From NCBI GenBank assembly GCA_947581885.1, contig CANPWF010000062.1, positions 1 to 8,838 on the forward strand: a stretch of 8,838 nt of DNA. The letters are read 5' to 3'. A model generated the notes under the pieces. The model had not been told where the DNA came from and ran no database searches. It worked only from the letters and a program-made list of their open reading frames with translations. The stretch is from an uncultured Clostridia bacterium (GTDB lineage: Bacteria; Bacillota; Clostridia; Christensenellales; Borkfalkiaceae). The position numbers and the translations under genes are program-made. Shown piece by piece: positions 1-5,767 of this stretch (position 1 is the first letter of the stretch; each line of letters starts with the position of its first letter).

Positions 1-16
1 GCTCGAAATGACGTGA
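1..16. repeat. right end of a truncated inverted-repeat element
   Basis: The first 15 bases (GCTCGAAATGACGTG) match the right end of the complete element at 214-228 in 14 of 15 positions, so the window seems to begin inside another copy of the same element. Only the tip is visible, so neither its length nor its arms can be judged. The match is short, but the same sequence stands at an element end nearby, which makes chance less likely. Confidence 0.5.
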
Positions 17-23
17 TTATACG

Positions 24-110
24 GTTGCGTACAGTCACACCCCCTCAGTCACGCCCCAAGGGCGGGGCGTGCCAGCTCCCCCAACGGGGGAGCCAAGAGG
101 AACGGGGAAA
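24..110. repeat. double-hairpin intergenic repeat, copy 1
   Basis: This copy shares the lead-in TCACACCCCCTCAGTC (35-50) with the copy near 2493-2571. Two hairpins follow. The first pairs CACGCCCC (50-57) with GGGGCGTG (64-71). The second pairs GCTCCCCC (75-82) with GGGGGAGC (86-93) around the loop AAC. A purine-rich tail ends the unit. No protein is encoded that makes sense; the reading frame through it gives a low-complexity peptide only. There is no T-run after either stem, so it is not a classical terminator. It resembles small palindromic repeats scattered between genes of gut Firmicutes; how it moves or functions is not visible. Outer limits are approximate. Confidence 0.75.
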
Positions 111-124
111 GAGTACGCCACCCC

Positions 125-228
125 CACCTCATCCTGAACGAAGTGAAGGATCTCGCCACCCTCCATACCTACATGTGTGTTGGCAACTGTGTGAGATTTC
201 TCGACTCCGCTCCGCTCGAAATGAGGTG
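125..228. repeat. 104-bp inverted-repeat (MITE-like) element
   Basis: The ends are perfect 8-bp inverted repeats, CACCTCAT (125-132) and ATGAGGTG (221-228). The inner ends of the arms, ATCTC (150-154) and GAGAT (193-197), also pair, as do GCCA (155-158) and TGGC (181-184) around the central loop. The left arm is about 30 bp and the right arm about 36 bp; the right arm carries an extra CTCCG-type repeat, so pairing is imperfect in the middle. The whole unit could fold into one long stem as RNA or single-stranded DNA. It contains no credible gene. It sits about 40 bp upstream of the dehydrogenase promoter. A non-autonomous mobile element is the simplest reading; no target-site duplication was recognised. 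Confidence 0.65.
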
Positions 229-269
229 AGGGGCGGAATTGAAAATTCCCTGAAAATTTTTCGGAGGGG

Positions 270-298
270 TTGCAATTGAGAAGGATTGCTGATATAAT
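270..298 (+). promoter_or_regulatory. sigma-A-type promoter of the dehydrogenase operon
   Basis: A -35 box TTGCAA (270-275) and a perfect -10 box TATAAT (293-298) are separated by 17 bp. A TG dinucleotide at 290-291 gives the extended -10 form TGnTATAAT. Transcription should start near 304-306, leaving a leader of about 35 nt before the ATG at 341. It lies immediately beyond the repeat cluster and reads into the dehydrogenase and hydrolase genes. Strength and sigma factor are inferred from the match to the housekeeping consensus. Confidence 0.8.
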
Positions 299-308
299 GG
301 AAGGAGAA

Positions 309-325
309 TTCGGAAAACATCCGAA
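309..325 (+). promoter_or_regulatory. inverted repeat in the leader of the dehydrogenase operon
   Basis: TTCGGA (309-314) and TCCGAA (320-325) form a perfect 6-bp inverted repeat around the 5-nt centre AAACA. It lies just after the predicted transcription start and 5 nt before the GGAGGG ribosome binding site. It could be an operator for a repressor or a small leader hairpin; no T-run follows, so it is not a terminator. A 6-bp repeat can occur by chance, and no regulator gene is in view. Confidence 0.4.
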
Positions 326-330
326 CACTT

Positions 331-336
331 GGAGGG
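331..336 (+). promoter_or_regulatory. ribosome binding site deciding the dehydrogenase start
   Basis: GGAGGG ends 4 nt before the ATG at 341, a close but workable spacing. An in-frame TTG at 329 would start inside the first bases of this site and has no site of its own, so the ATG is preferred. Confidence 0.8.
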
Positions 337-340
337 AAGT

Positions 341-1504
341 ATGGAAGGGAATTTCACCTATTGCAATCCGACGAAGATCTACTTCGGCGAGGGCGCACTC
401 GAAAATCTTACGGACGAGCTGAAAAAATACGGCAAGGTCGTTCAGCTCATCTACGGCGGCGGGTCCATAAAGAAGAACGGGATCTACGAGAAAGTCGTAA
501 ATATCCTTAAAAAATGCGAGAAGAATATCGTCGAGGACGGCGGCGTGATGCCCAATCCCACCAATGAAAAATTGATACATGGGGTTCAAATTGCGAGGAA
601 AAATCACGTCGATCTCCTCCTCGCCGTCGGCGGCGGTTCGGTGTGCGATTACGCGAAGGCGGTGTCCGTTTCGGTGCACTGCAAGGAAGATCCTTGGAAG
701 AAATATTACATCGATTTCGAGGAGCCCGACTGCCCTATCCTTCCCGTCGGGTGCGTGCTCACCATGGTGGGAACGGGCAGCGAAATGAACGCGGGGTCGG
801 TCATCACCAACCATGCGGAGAAGCTGAAGATCGGGCATGTGTTCGGCAGTGAAGTGATGCCCAAGTTCACCGTGCTCGACCCCACCTTCACCTACACCGT
901 GCCCCTTCGCCAAATGGTGGCGGGCATTTACGACGCGTTCAACCATATCTGCGAGCAGTACTTTTCAGGGGAAGATGACAATGTGAGCGACGATCTTTCC
1001 GAAGCGTTGATGCGCTCGATCGTCAAAAATTCGCGGAAGGCGTTGAAGGATCCCTTGAATTATGAAGCGCGTTCCAACATCATGTGGGCGGCGACGTGGG
1101 CACTCAACACCTTTTTATCGCGCGGAAAGACGACGGATTGGGAGGTGCACATGCTCGGGCAGGCGGTGGGCGCGTACACCGACGCGACGCACGGGATGAC
1201 GCTCTCCGCCGTCTCCCTCCCCTACTATCGGCACATTCTCCCCTACGGCGTGAAGAAGTTCGCTCGGTTCGCGCGGGAAGTTTGGGGGATTTCCGAAGAA
1301 GGGACGGAAGAGACGATCGCAAACAAGGGTCTGGAAGCACTCGACAATTGGATGAAGGAGCTCGGCGTAGCGAGAGATCTCACTTCGCTTGGGGTCACCG
1401 AAAATATGATCGAGGGCATTGCCGACGCGACGCGCGTGATGGACGGGGGCTATCATGTCCTCACCCGCCCCGAGATCGTGGAGATCCTGAAAGAGAGTCT
1501 TTGA
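341..1504 (+). CDS. iron-containing alcohol dehydrogenase (YqhD/butanol dehydrogenase type)
   Basis: A predicted cytoplasmic NAD(P)H-dependent group III alcohol/aldehyde dehydrogenase of 387 residues, the same length as E. coli YqhD. The N-terminal nucleotide-binding half carries GGGS at residues 39-42 inside YGGGSIKKNG, nearly identical to the YqhD segment that favours NADPH, and a second GGGS at 97-100. Next come PVGCVLTMVGTGSEMN (135-150) and the all-helical metal domain. The expected metal ligands are all present: Asp198 and His202 in the DAFNH segment, His270 in WEVHMLGQ, and His284 in DATHG. No signal peptide or membrane segment is seen. The likely role is reduction of aldehydes to alcohols, in fermentation or in removal of toxic carbonyls; the substrate is not predictable. 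It is the first gene of an operon, 14 nt ahead of the hydrolase. Family assignment is firm; NADPH preference is inferred. Confidence 0.93.
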   Translation: MEGNFTYCNPTKIYFGEGALENLTDELKKYGKVVQLIYGGGSIKKNGIYEKVVNILKKCEKNIVEDGGVMPNPTNEKLIHGVQIARKNHVDLLLAVGGGSVCDYAKAVSVSVHCKEDPWKKYYIDFEEPDCPILPVGCVLTMVGTGSEMNAGSVITNHAEKLKIGHVFGSEVMPKFTVLDPTFTYTVPLRQMVAGIYDAFNHICEQYFSGEDDNVSDDLSEALMRSIVKNSRKALKDPLNYEARSNIMWAATWALNTFLSRGKTTDWEVHMLGQAVGAYTDATHGMTLSAVSLPYYRHILPYGVKKFARFAREVWGISEEGTEETIANKGLEALDNWMKELGVARDLTSLGVTENMIEGIADATRVMDGGYHVLTRPEIVEILKESL

Positions 1505-1518
1505 TATAAGGAGAAATT

Positions 1519-2487
1519 ATGGAAAAACTCAAATTGACGAAGAAGTGGGACAAGGTATTTCCGCAGGATATGCGGGTAAAACATGAAAAAGTCGTCTTTC
1601 AAAACCGCTATGGGATCAAGCTCGCGGGCGATGTGTATTCCCCTTTCGAAGGGGAAAATCTTCCCGCCGTTGCGGTGTGCGGTCCGTTCGGGGCGGTGAA
1701 GGAGCAGTCCTCGGGGCTGTACGCGCAGGAGCTCGCCCTCCGCGGTTTTCTCGCGCTCGCCTTCGACCCCTCGTTCACGGGAGAGAGCGGCGGGGAGCCC
1801 CGCTATGTCGCTTCCCCCGATATCAATACCGAGGACTTCTGTGCGGCGGTGGACTTCCTCTCCGTCTGCCCGCGCGTCGACAAGGAAAAGATCGGCATCC
1901 TCGGTATCTGCGGTTGGGGCGGAATGGCATTGAACGCCGCCGCGCAGGATACCCGCGTCAAGGCAACCGTCGCTTCGACGATGTACGATATGACGCGTGT
2001 CACCGCCAAGGGATACTTCGACGAGCAGGACAGCCCCGCGGCGCGGAAGGAGATGCGGCAAGCCCTCAATGCGCAGAGAACACTTGACTATCGGAACGGT
2101 TCCTATGAATTGGCGGGCGGCGTTGTCGATCCCCTTCCCGCGGACGCGCCCTTCTTCGTGAAGGACTATTACGATTATTACAAGACGAAGCGGGGATATC
2201 ATCCGCGCAGTCTCAACTCCAACGGGGGGTGGAACAAGACCTCCTCCTTATCTTTCCTCAACATGCCCATTCTCGCCTATGCGGGGGAGATCGCGAGCGC
2301 GGTTTTACTCGTACATGGAGAAAAGGCGCATTCGTGCTATTTCTCGAAGGATGCGTTCAAGCTGTTGAAGGGAGAGAATAAGGAGCTGCTGCTCATCCCG
2401 GGCGCGGTGCACACCGACCTGTACGACAGGAAGGACATCATTCCGTTCGATAAGATCGAGGGATTTTACAGGAAGTATTTGAGGTGA
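1519..2487 (+). CDS. alpha/beta hydrolase with probable cysteine nucleophile (YcjY/dienelactone hydrolase-like)
   Basis: A 322-residue cytoplasmic alpha/beta-hydrolase-fold protein. After an amphipathic N-terminus the core strands appear as LAGDVYSP (35-42) and AVAVCGPFG (50-58). The lid/oxyanion region follows at FDPSFTGESGG (82-92). The nucleophile elbow is GILGICGWGG (126-135), where Cys131 takes the place of the usual serine, as in YcjY and dienelactone hydrolase relatives; the fifth position of the elbow is Trp, not Gly. His298 in PGAVHTDLYD fits the catalytic base, and an acid in the VHGEKAH (265-271) or following segment could complete the triad. The start ATG has AAGGAGA (1508-1514) upstream. 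The gene follows the dehydrogenase by 14 nt, so the two are probably cotranscribed and may act on related compounds. Many family members are of unknown substrate, so esterase, thioesterase or lactonase activity remain open. Fold is secure, function is not. Confidence 0.85.
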   Translation: MEKLKLTKKWDKVFPQDMRVKHEKVVFQNRYGIKLAGDVYSPFEGENLPAVAVCGPFGAVKEQSSGLYAQELALRGFLALAFDPSFTGESGGEPRYVASPDINTEDFCAAVDFLSVCPRVDKEKIGILGICGWGGMALNAAAQDTRVKATVASTMYDMTRVTAKGYFDEQDSPAARKEMRQALNAQRTLDYRNGSYELAGGVVDPLPADAPFFVKDYYDYYKTKRGYHPRSLNSNGGWNKTSSLSFLNMPILAYAGEIASAVLLVHGEKAHSCYFSKDAFKLLKGENKELLLIPGAVHTDLYDRKDIIPFDKIEGFYRKYLR

Positions 2488-2492
2488 AGGTG

Positions 2493-2571
2493 GGTTGCCA
2501 TACTCACACCCCCTCAGTCCCCTTCGGGGACAGCTCCCCCAGAGGGGGAGCCGAGGGGGAGCGGCGAGGAA
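2493..2571. repeat. double-hairpin intergenic repeat, copy 2
   Basis: It begins just after the hydrolase stop codon and repeats the lead-in TCACACCCCCTCAGTC (2504-2519) of the copy at 24-110. Hairpin one pairs GTCCCC (2517-2522) with GGGGAC (2526-2531) around TTC. Hairpin two pairs GCTCCCCC (2533-2540) with GGGGGAGC (2544-2551) around AGA. The first stem differs in sequence from copy 1 yet remains perfectly paired. GAGGGGGAGC occurs twice (2542-2551 and 2553-2562), so the C-rich strand has two possible partners. No gene is encoded. Its place between the stop codon and the terminator means it is probably transcribed into the 3' end of the operon mRNA. Confidence 0.75.
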
Positions 2572-2579
2572 AAAATTTG

Positions 2580-2606
2580 AAAGGAGCGCGGACGCGCTCC
2601 TTTTTT
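2580..2606. terminator. bidirectional intrinsic terminator
   Basis: AAAGGAGCGCG (2580-2590) pairs with CGCGCTCCTTT (2593-2603), and six T residues run from 2601 to 2606. On the plus strand this ends the dehydrogenase/hydrolase operon, 93 nt after its last stop. On the minus strand the same stem is followed by TTTCAAATTTTTT and lies 23 nt after the uppP stop codon, so it can also end that operon. The very short central gap means the inner base pairs would open to form the loop. Confidence 0.9.
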
Positions 2607-2628
2607 CATACGATTATTATTTGAAAGT

Positions 2629-3441
2629 TCATGCGATAACGCCGAGGGCGGAGAGCCAAAAACAGGTCATGGAGAGCAGGATGAGGTAGAGAGAAAACCA
2701 CTTGTAATTCGCCTTCGCGATCAAGTTCATCATCACTTTGATGGCGAAAAATCCCGAAATCGCCGCGGCGACGACACCGAGAAGGACTCCTAAAAAGAGC
2801 ATTCCGCCGCTTTCAATGAAGGGCGGTTCCTTGGCGATCCCCACCCCTTCCACGAGCACGCTTCCCAAGATGACGGGGATACTCAAAAGAAAGGAAAACC
2901 GCGCAACATCCTCTTTTTTCGCCCCCATGAAAGTGCCCGCGGCGATGGTCGAGCCGCTACGCGAGATCCCGGGGAAGAGCGCGACCGCCTGCATCAGTCC
3001 CATCGGGACGGTGTGCCGCCAAGAAAGTTCGCTCCCCTCCCTCTTCTTCGCGGCGATCTCGGTAATCAGAAGGAGCCCCGCCGTCACCGCAAAACAGACG
3101 GCAAGATCGAGGAGCCACCCCTTTCCCGAAAAGAGCGAATCGATCTTCTCATGAAAGAGAAGCCCGACGATGCCCGCGGGAACGGTTGCGACAACGAGCA
3201 TTCCGAGCGTTTTGAAGGGCTTTTTGAAGAGGGCGATGATGTCCTTCCGAAAGACGAACATCACCGCAATGAGGGTGCCGAGATGGAGCATGACGTTTAC
3301 AAACATCCCGCCGCCCAAATCGAAATGCAATAGTTTTTGAAGGAGCGTTAAATGTCCGCTTGAAGAAACGGGCAGGAACTCCGTGAGTCCCTGCACCGTC
3401 CCAAGTAAAATTGATTTCCAGATCAGTTCGAATCCACCCAT
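2629..3441 (-). CDS. uppP: undecaprenyl-diphosphatase (BacA/UppP family)
   Basis: An integral membrane phosphatase that converts undecaprenyl diphosphate to undecaprenyl phosphate, recycling the lipid carrier of peptidoglycan and other wall polymers. The 270 residues match the family length. The first signature VQGLTEFLPVSSSGH (16-30) has Gln17 and Glu21, fitting the (E/Q)xxxE motif, and His30. The second signature is FPGISRSGST (156-165) with the essential Arg161. Several hydrophobic segments (about 45-65, 78-96, 110-128, 185-200, 212-234, 248-268) fit a polytopic protein. The start ATG lies 14 nt after the stop of the upstream lipoprotein gene and has only a G-rich ribosome binding site (GGGGG), so translation may depend partly on the upstream gene. 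Overexpression of family members is known to give bacitracin tolerance. It is the last gene of the minus-strand operon. Confidence 0.97.
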   Translation of the reverse strand: MGGFELIWKSILLGTVQGLTEFLPVSSSGHLTLLQKLLHFDLGGGMFVNVMLHLGTLIAVMFVFRKDIIALFKKPFKTLGMLVVATVPAGIVGLLFHEKIDSLFSGKGWLLDLAVCFAVTAGLLLITEIAAKKREGSELSWRHTVPMGLMQAVALFPGISRSGSTIAAGTFMGAKKEDVARFSFLLSIPVILGSVLVEGVGIAKEPPFIESGGMLFLGVLLGVVAAAISGFFAIKVMMNLIAKANYKWFSLYLILLSMTCFWLSALGVIA

Positions 3442-3455
3442 CCAACCCCCGAGGA

Positions 3456-5648
3456 TCAGTTGTTGCTCAGCTCAGAGAGATCTTTATACCGTTCCTCGTA
3501 GAGCGTGGAGGACGCTTTTGCATAGGTGTTGATGATGTCCGTCTGACGGACGGAAGAGGAATTGGCGGTGACCTTATCCTTCAATGCCTCGTAGAAAGCG
3601 TAGGAGAAGGTCCCCTCCGTCTCCTTCTGCGAAGCGTCCCAAGTGAACGTTTCCGTACCGTCGTTCTCGAAGGAGAAGGTGCAGTAGATGATGTGCCAGC
3701 CGTAGTCGGACGGAACGACGATGTAGTTGCCAACGCCCGCCGCGCAGACGACGTGGGACGCATACTCGAATTCGGAGACGAAGCTCGTCTTTTCGGGCGT
3801 GACCGCATAGCCGAGGTAGGAGTTGAGCCCCGCCGTATCCGTATTATACGCGAAGGAGAGCTCGTTTATGACGGAGAACGCCTTATAGACTTCCGTCTCT
3901 TCATTGAAGAGATCGTTCGCGTTCGGCGTACCTTCGAACTCGATCTTGTTCTGATAGTAGACGAAGGTGGAGTAATCGACCTTGGTGAAATCAGGATCGC
4001 CGTTCGCTTTCTTTACATAATAATCTTTGACTTGTTTGTTGTAATAACCGTCGGAATCAGCCGCCTTCAACGCTTCCTCTTGTACTTTGAGGCCCGCATG
4101 TGCGAGGTAGCCTTCCATTTCGGCGATGAACCCGTCGATATCGATCTCCTTGGGTTCGAGCTTGTACTTCGCGTTGCCCTCTCCCTCCGCGGGAGCGGTG
4201 ACCTTGCCGTTATAGGTGTATTCGCCGTAGTACTTTTTGAGAGGTTCGTACTTGCTGTCCTCTTCCCCTTTGAGGCTGTCCTCGAAGAAGAGATATTTTC
4301 GGGTAGCATCCCCGGCGTTGTATGCGGTCATCCCCTCTTTTTCGGTGTAGTCGAAGGAGTAGTCCGTTTCGCCCTTGAACCAAGAATCGCGCTGATCGGT
4401 CGCTTTGAGTTCTTGGAGGATGCGTGCACGGGTGACGAACTTGTTGCCCGCTTCGTCCCCTTGGTCCTTTTCGACGGATTCGAGAAGGTTGGTCTGCGTA
4501 GTGGAGAACGGGAGCAGGATATTGATGACGAAACCGTAGCTGCCTTTTTTGCTTCCCTCGCTCCGTGCGCGGGTTTCGGGCGCGGCGAGCAGGAAGGACG
4601 TATCCGACATGGAATCGAGAGCCGTCGTGAAGGAAGAACCCGTTTCGTCCTTTGCGAAATTCTCCTGCTGATCGGAGAGAAGTTTCTCGTATTCTTGCTT
4701 TACGCGCTCGTCCGTTAAGACCTCGGCGGCGATATCCTCGAAGGAATCGTTCATCTTCTGGATGACCGCCCCCTCGTACGCACTGCGAAGTTCGCGCTTG
4801 AAGTAAGAGAGATTTTCGATGTCGCTCGTGTCTTCCCCCGCTTTCAGGAGCCCCGAGGAGCGGAGATTGGAGAGGAACTGCGCATAGGCGGCGCGGCGGG
4901 TGGAAGCGGTGGAATCGTCTATCCGCTCATAGGAACCGTAGCTCGACTGCGTGCCCGTGTAGACGCGGTAGTCGGCATCGAAGTAGTCTTCGTTTTCCGT
5001 ATCCACGCCCGTGGGAAGGGTGCGGACGGTCGACTCGAAATCGTCCTCATCCTCGCCGCTCTTGCGGTTTTCGATGACGGAAGTCTCCAACGAGTCGATC
5101 GAGGAGTTGAAAGAGGTGCGGAGCCCGTAGAGAGCTCTCGCCTCTTCGTCGGGCGTGAGGAAGTAGGTGAGGGCGGCGAGCTGTTTCTCTTCGTCCCCCT
5201 CCGCTTTCTCCACCGCGGCTTTGAAGCCCGCGACGGTGTAGGCGTTGCCGTTCTCGTCTTTGAAGCGGCTCTCCTCCCCCTTCTTTTCGGTGAGGAAGAA
5301 CACTTCCGCATATTGGATATACACCTGACGGTTGATGAGACTGTTCGCGATCGCGTCGAACGTCTGCGCGTACGACCAATTGTACTGCCCCATCGCGCTC
5401 GAACCGCTCGAGACGAACATCGCGACGAGATCCCGCTTGGTGATCTCCGCCGTGGTGATGACGTTTTCATTTTTGATCGCGGCATACTTGCCGTTTTCGC
5501 CGAAGTCGGCATGGCGGGTGATGTTGACCTCCGCGACGACCTGCTCGTAATCCTTGTAAGGATCGGATGTGACGAGATCGCACCCCACACAAATACCGCA
5601 GGTGAGGGCGGATGCAAGGCAGACGGCGGCAACTTGTTGTTTCTTCAT
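3456..5648 (-). CDS. large PrsA/SurA-like foldase lipoprotein (parvulin-type peptidylprolyl isomerase)
   Basis: A 730-residue exported protein. The N-terminus has MKKQQ, a hydrophobic stretch (6-19), and a cysteine-rich end ICVGCD in which Cys23 is the best lipidation site; the -3 residue is Cys instead of Leu, so the lipobox is imperfect. Residues 63-114 (ITTAEI through LINRQVYIQYAE) resemble the SurA/PrsA N-terminal domain, and DERVKQEYEKL (313-323) resembles the helix that precedes the isomerase domain. SYGFVINILLPFS (370-382) looks like the first parvulin strand. The second half of the parvulin domain appears only at 597-658, ending in the typical YGWHII (649-654). A Tyr- and Lys-rich insert of about 170 residues lies between. 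The likely role is folding of secreted proteins outside the membrane. The start at 5648 has GGAG with a 6-nt spacing. It has its own promoter and is followed by uppP. Isomerase activity is unproven; it may be a chaperone only. Confidence 0.75.
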   Translation of the reverse strand: MKKQQVAAVCLASALTCGICVGCDLVTSDPYKDYEQVVAEVNITRHADFGENGKYAAIKNENVITTAEITKRDLVAMFVSSGSSAMGQYNWSYAQTFDAIANSLINRQVYIQYAEVFFLTEKKGEESRFKDENGNAYTVAGFKAAVEKAEGDEEKQLAALTYFLTPDEEARALYGLRTSFNSSIDSLETSVIENRKSGEDEDDFESTVRTLPTGVDTENEDYFDADYRVYTGTQSSYGSYERIDDSTASTRRAAYAQFLSNLRSSGLLKAGEDTSDIENLSYFKRELRSAYEGAVIQKMNDSFEDIAAEVLTDERVKQEYEKLLSDQQENFAKDETGSSFTTALDSMSDTSFLLAAPETRARSEGSKKGSYGFVINILLPFSTTQTNLLESVEKDQGDEAGNKFVTRARILQELKATDQRDSWFKGETDYSFDYTEKEGMTAYNAGDATRKYLFFEDSLKGEEDSKYEPLKKYYGEYTYNGKVTAPAEGEGNAKYKLEPKEIDIDGFIAEMEGYLAHAGLKVQEEALKAADSDGYYNKQVKDYYVKKANGDPDFTKVDYSTFVYYQNKIEFEGTPNANDLFNEETEVYKAFSVINELSFAYNTDTAGLNSYLGYAVTPEKTSFVSEFEYASHVVCAAGVGNYIVVPSDYGWHIIYCTFSFENDGTETFTWDASQKETEGTFSYAFYEALKDKVTANSSSVRQTDIINTYAKASSTLYEERYKDLSELSNN

Positions 5649-5676
5649 AATTCGCTCCGATGGTACTTTATCGTTC

Positions 5677-5695
5677 GCGCGGGACGCGCCCGCGC
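5677..5695 (-). promoter_or_regulatory. GC-rich hairpin in the leader of the foldase-uppP mRNA
   Basis: GCGCGGG (5677-5683) and CCCGCGC (5689-5695) form a perfect, all-GC 7-bp stem around a 5-nt loop. It falls about 9 nt after the predicted transcription start and about 20 nt before the GGAG ribosome binding site (5655-5658). No T-run follows on the minus strand, so it is not an attenuator by itself. It could protect the 5' end of the mRNA or bind a factor; function is inference. Confidence 0.5.
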
Positions 5696-5710
5696 ACTCA
5701 TACGCATTCT

Positions 5711-5739
5711 ATTATAACGCATTCCGCGGGAATGTGCAA
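5711..5739 (-). promoter_or_regulatory. sigma-A-type promoter of the foldase-uppP operon
   Basis: Read on the minus strand, TTGCAC (5734-5739) is the -35 box and TATAAT (5711-5716) a perfect -10 box, with exactly 17 bp between them. Transcription should start near 5703-5705, giving a leader of about 56 nt before the ATG at 5648. It lies in the 119-bp gap after mfd. No intrinsic terminator was seen between mfd and this promoter, so read-through from mfd may add to its output. Confidence 0.8.
5720..5734. promoter_or_regulatory. palindrome in the promoter spacer, possible operator
   Basis: CATTCC (5720-5725), centre GCG, and GGAATG (5729-5734) form a 15-bp perfect inverted repeat filling most of the spacer between the -35 and -10 boxes. 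The motif CGCATTC also occurs as a direct repeat at 5703-5709 and 5718-5724, 15 bp apart, bracketing the -10 box. A protein bound here would block RNA polymerase, so a repressor site is plausible. No candidate regulator is encoded in the window, and a palindrome this size could be accidental. Confidence 0.45.
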
Positions 5740-5767
5740 TTCTTTTTGGTGAAAAACCCGCAAAAAA

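Noticed and set aside
50..93. Palindromic repeats considered as a CRISPR array or as a terminator
   Set aside because: There is no regular repeat-spacer pattern and no T-run after either stem; two dispersed copies far apart fit an interspersed repeat.
13..279. Small open frame on the plus strand in the upstream repeat region
   Set aside because: It is made of translated repeat sequence and ends before the promoter; it has no ribosome site or protein-like character.
35..946. Open frame of 303 residues on the minus strand across the repeat cluster and the dehydrogenase gene
   Set aside because: It runs antisense to a clear dehydrogenase and through palindromic repeats, with His/Val-rich unmotivated sequence; it is an antisense shadow.
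2495..2689. Small open frame on the plus strand after the hydrolase
   Set aside because: Its sequence comes from the double-hairpin repeat and it runs through the terminator into the end of uppP, so it is not a credible gene.
3411..4718. Long open frame (435 residues) on the plus strand opposite the foldase gene
   Set aside because: It is the mirror frame of a GC-rich gene, with a Val/Arg/Glu-rich composition and no recognisable motif; the minus-strand gene has a signal peptide, domain motifs and a ribosome site.
5742..5755. TTTTT-GGTG-AAAAA hairpin after mfd considered as its terminator
   Set aside because: The stem is five A-T pairs only, too weak for intrinsic termination.
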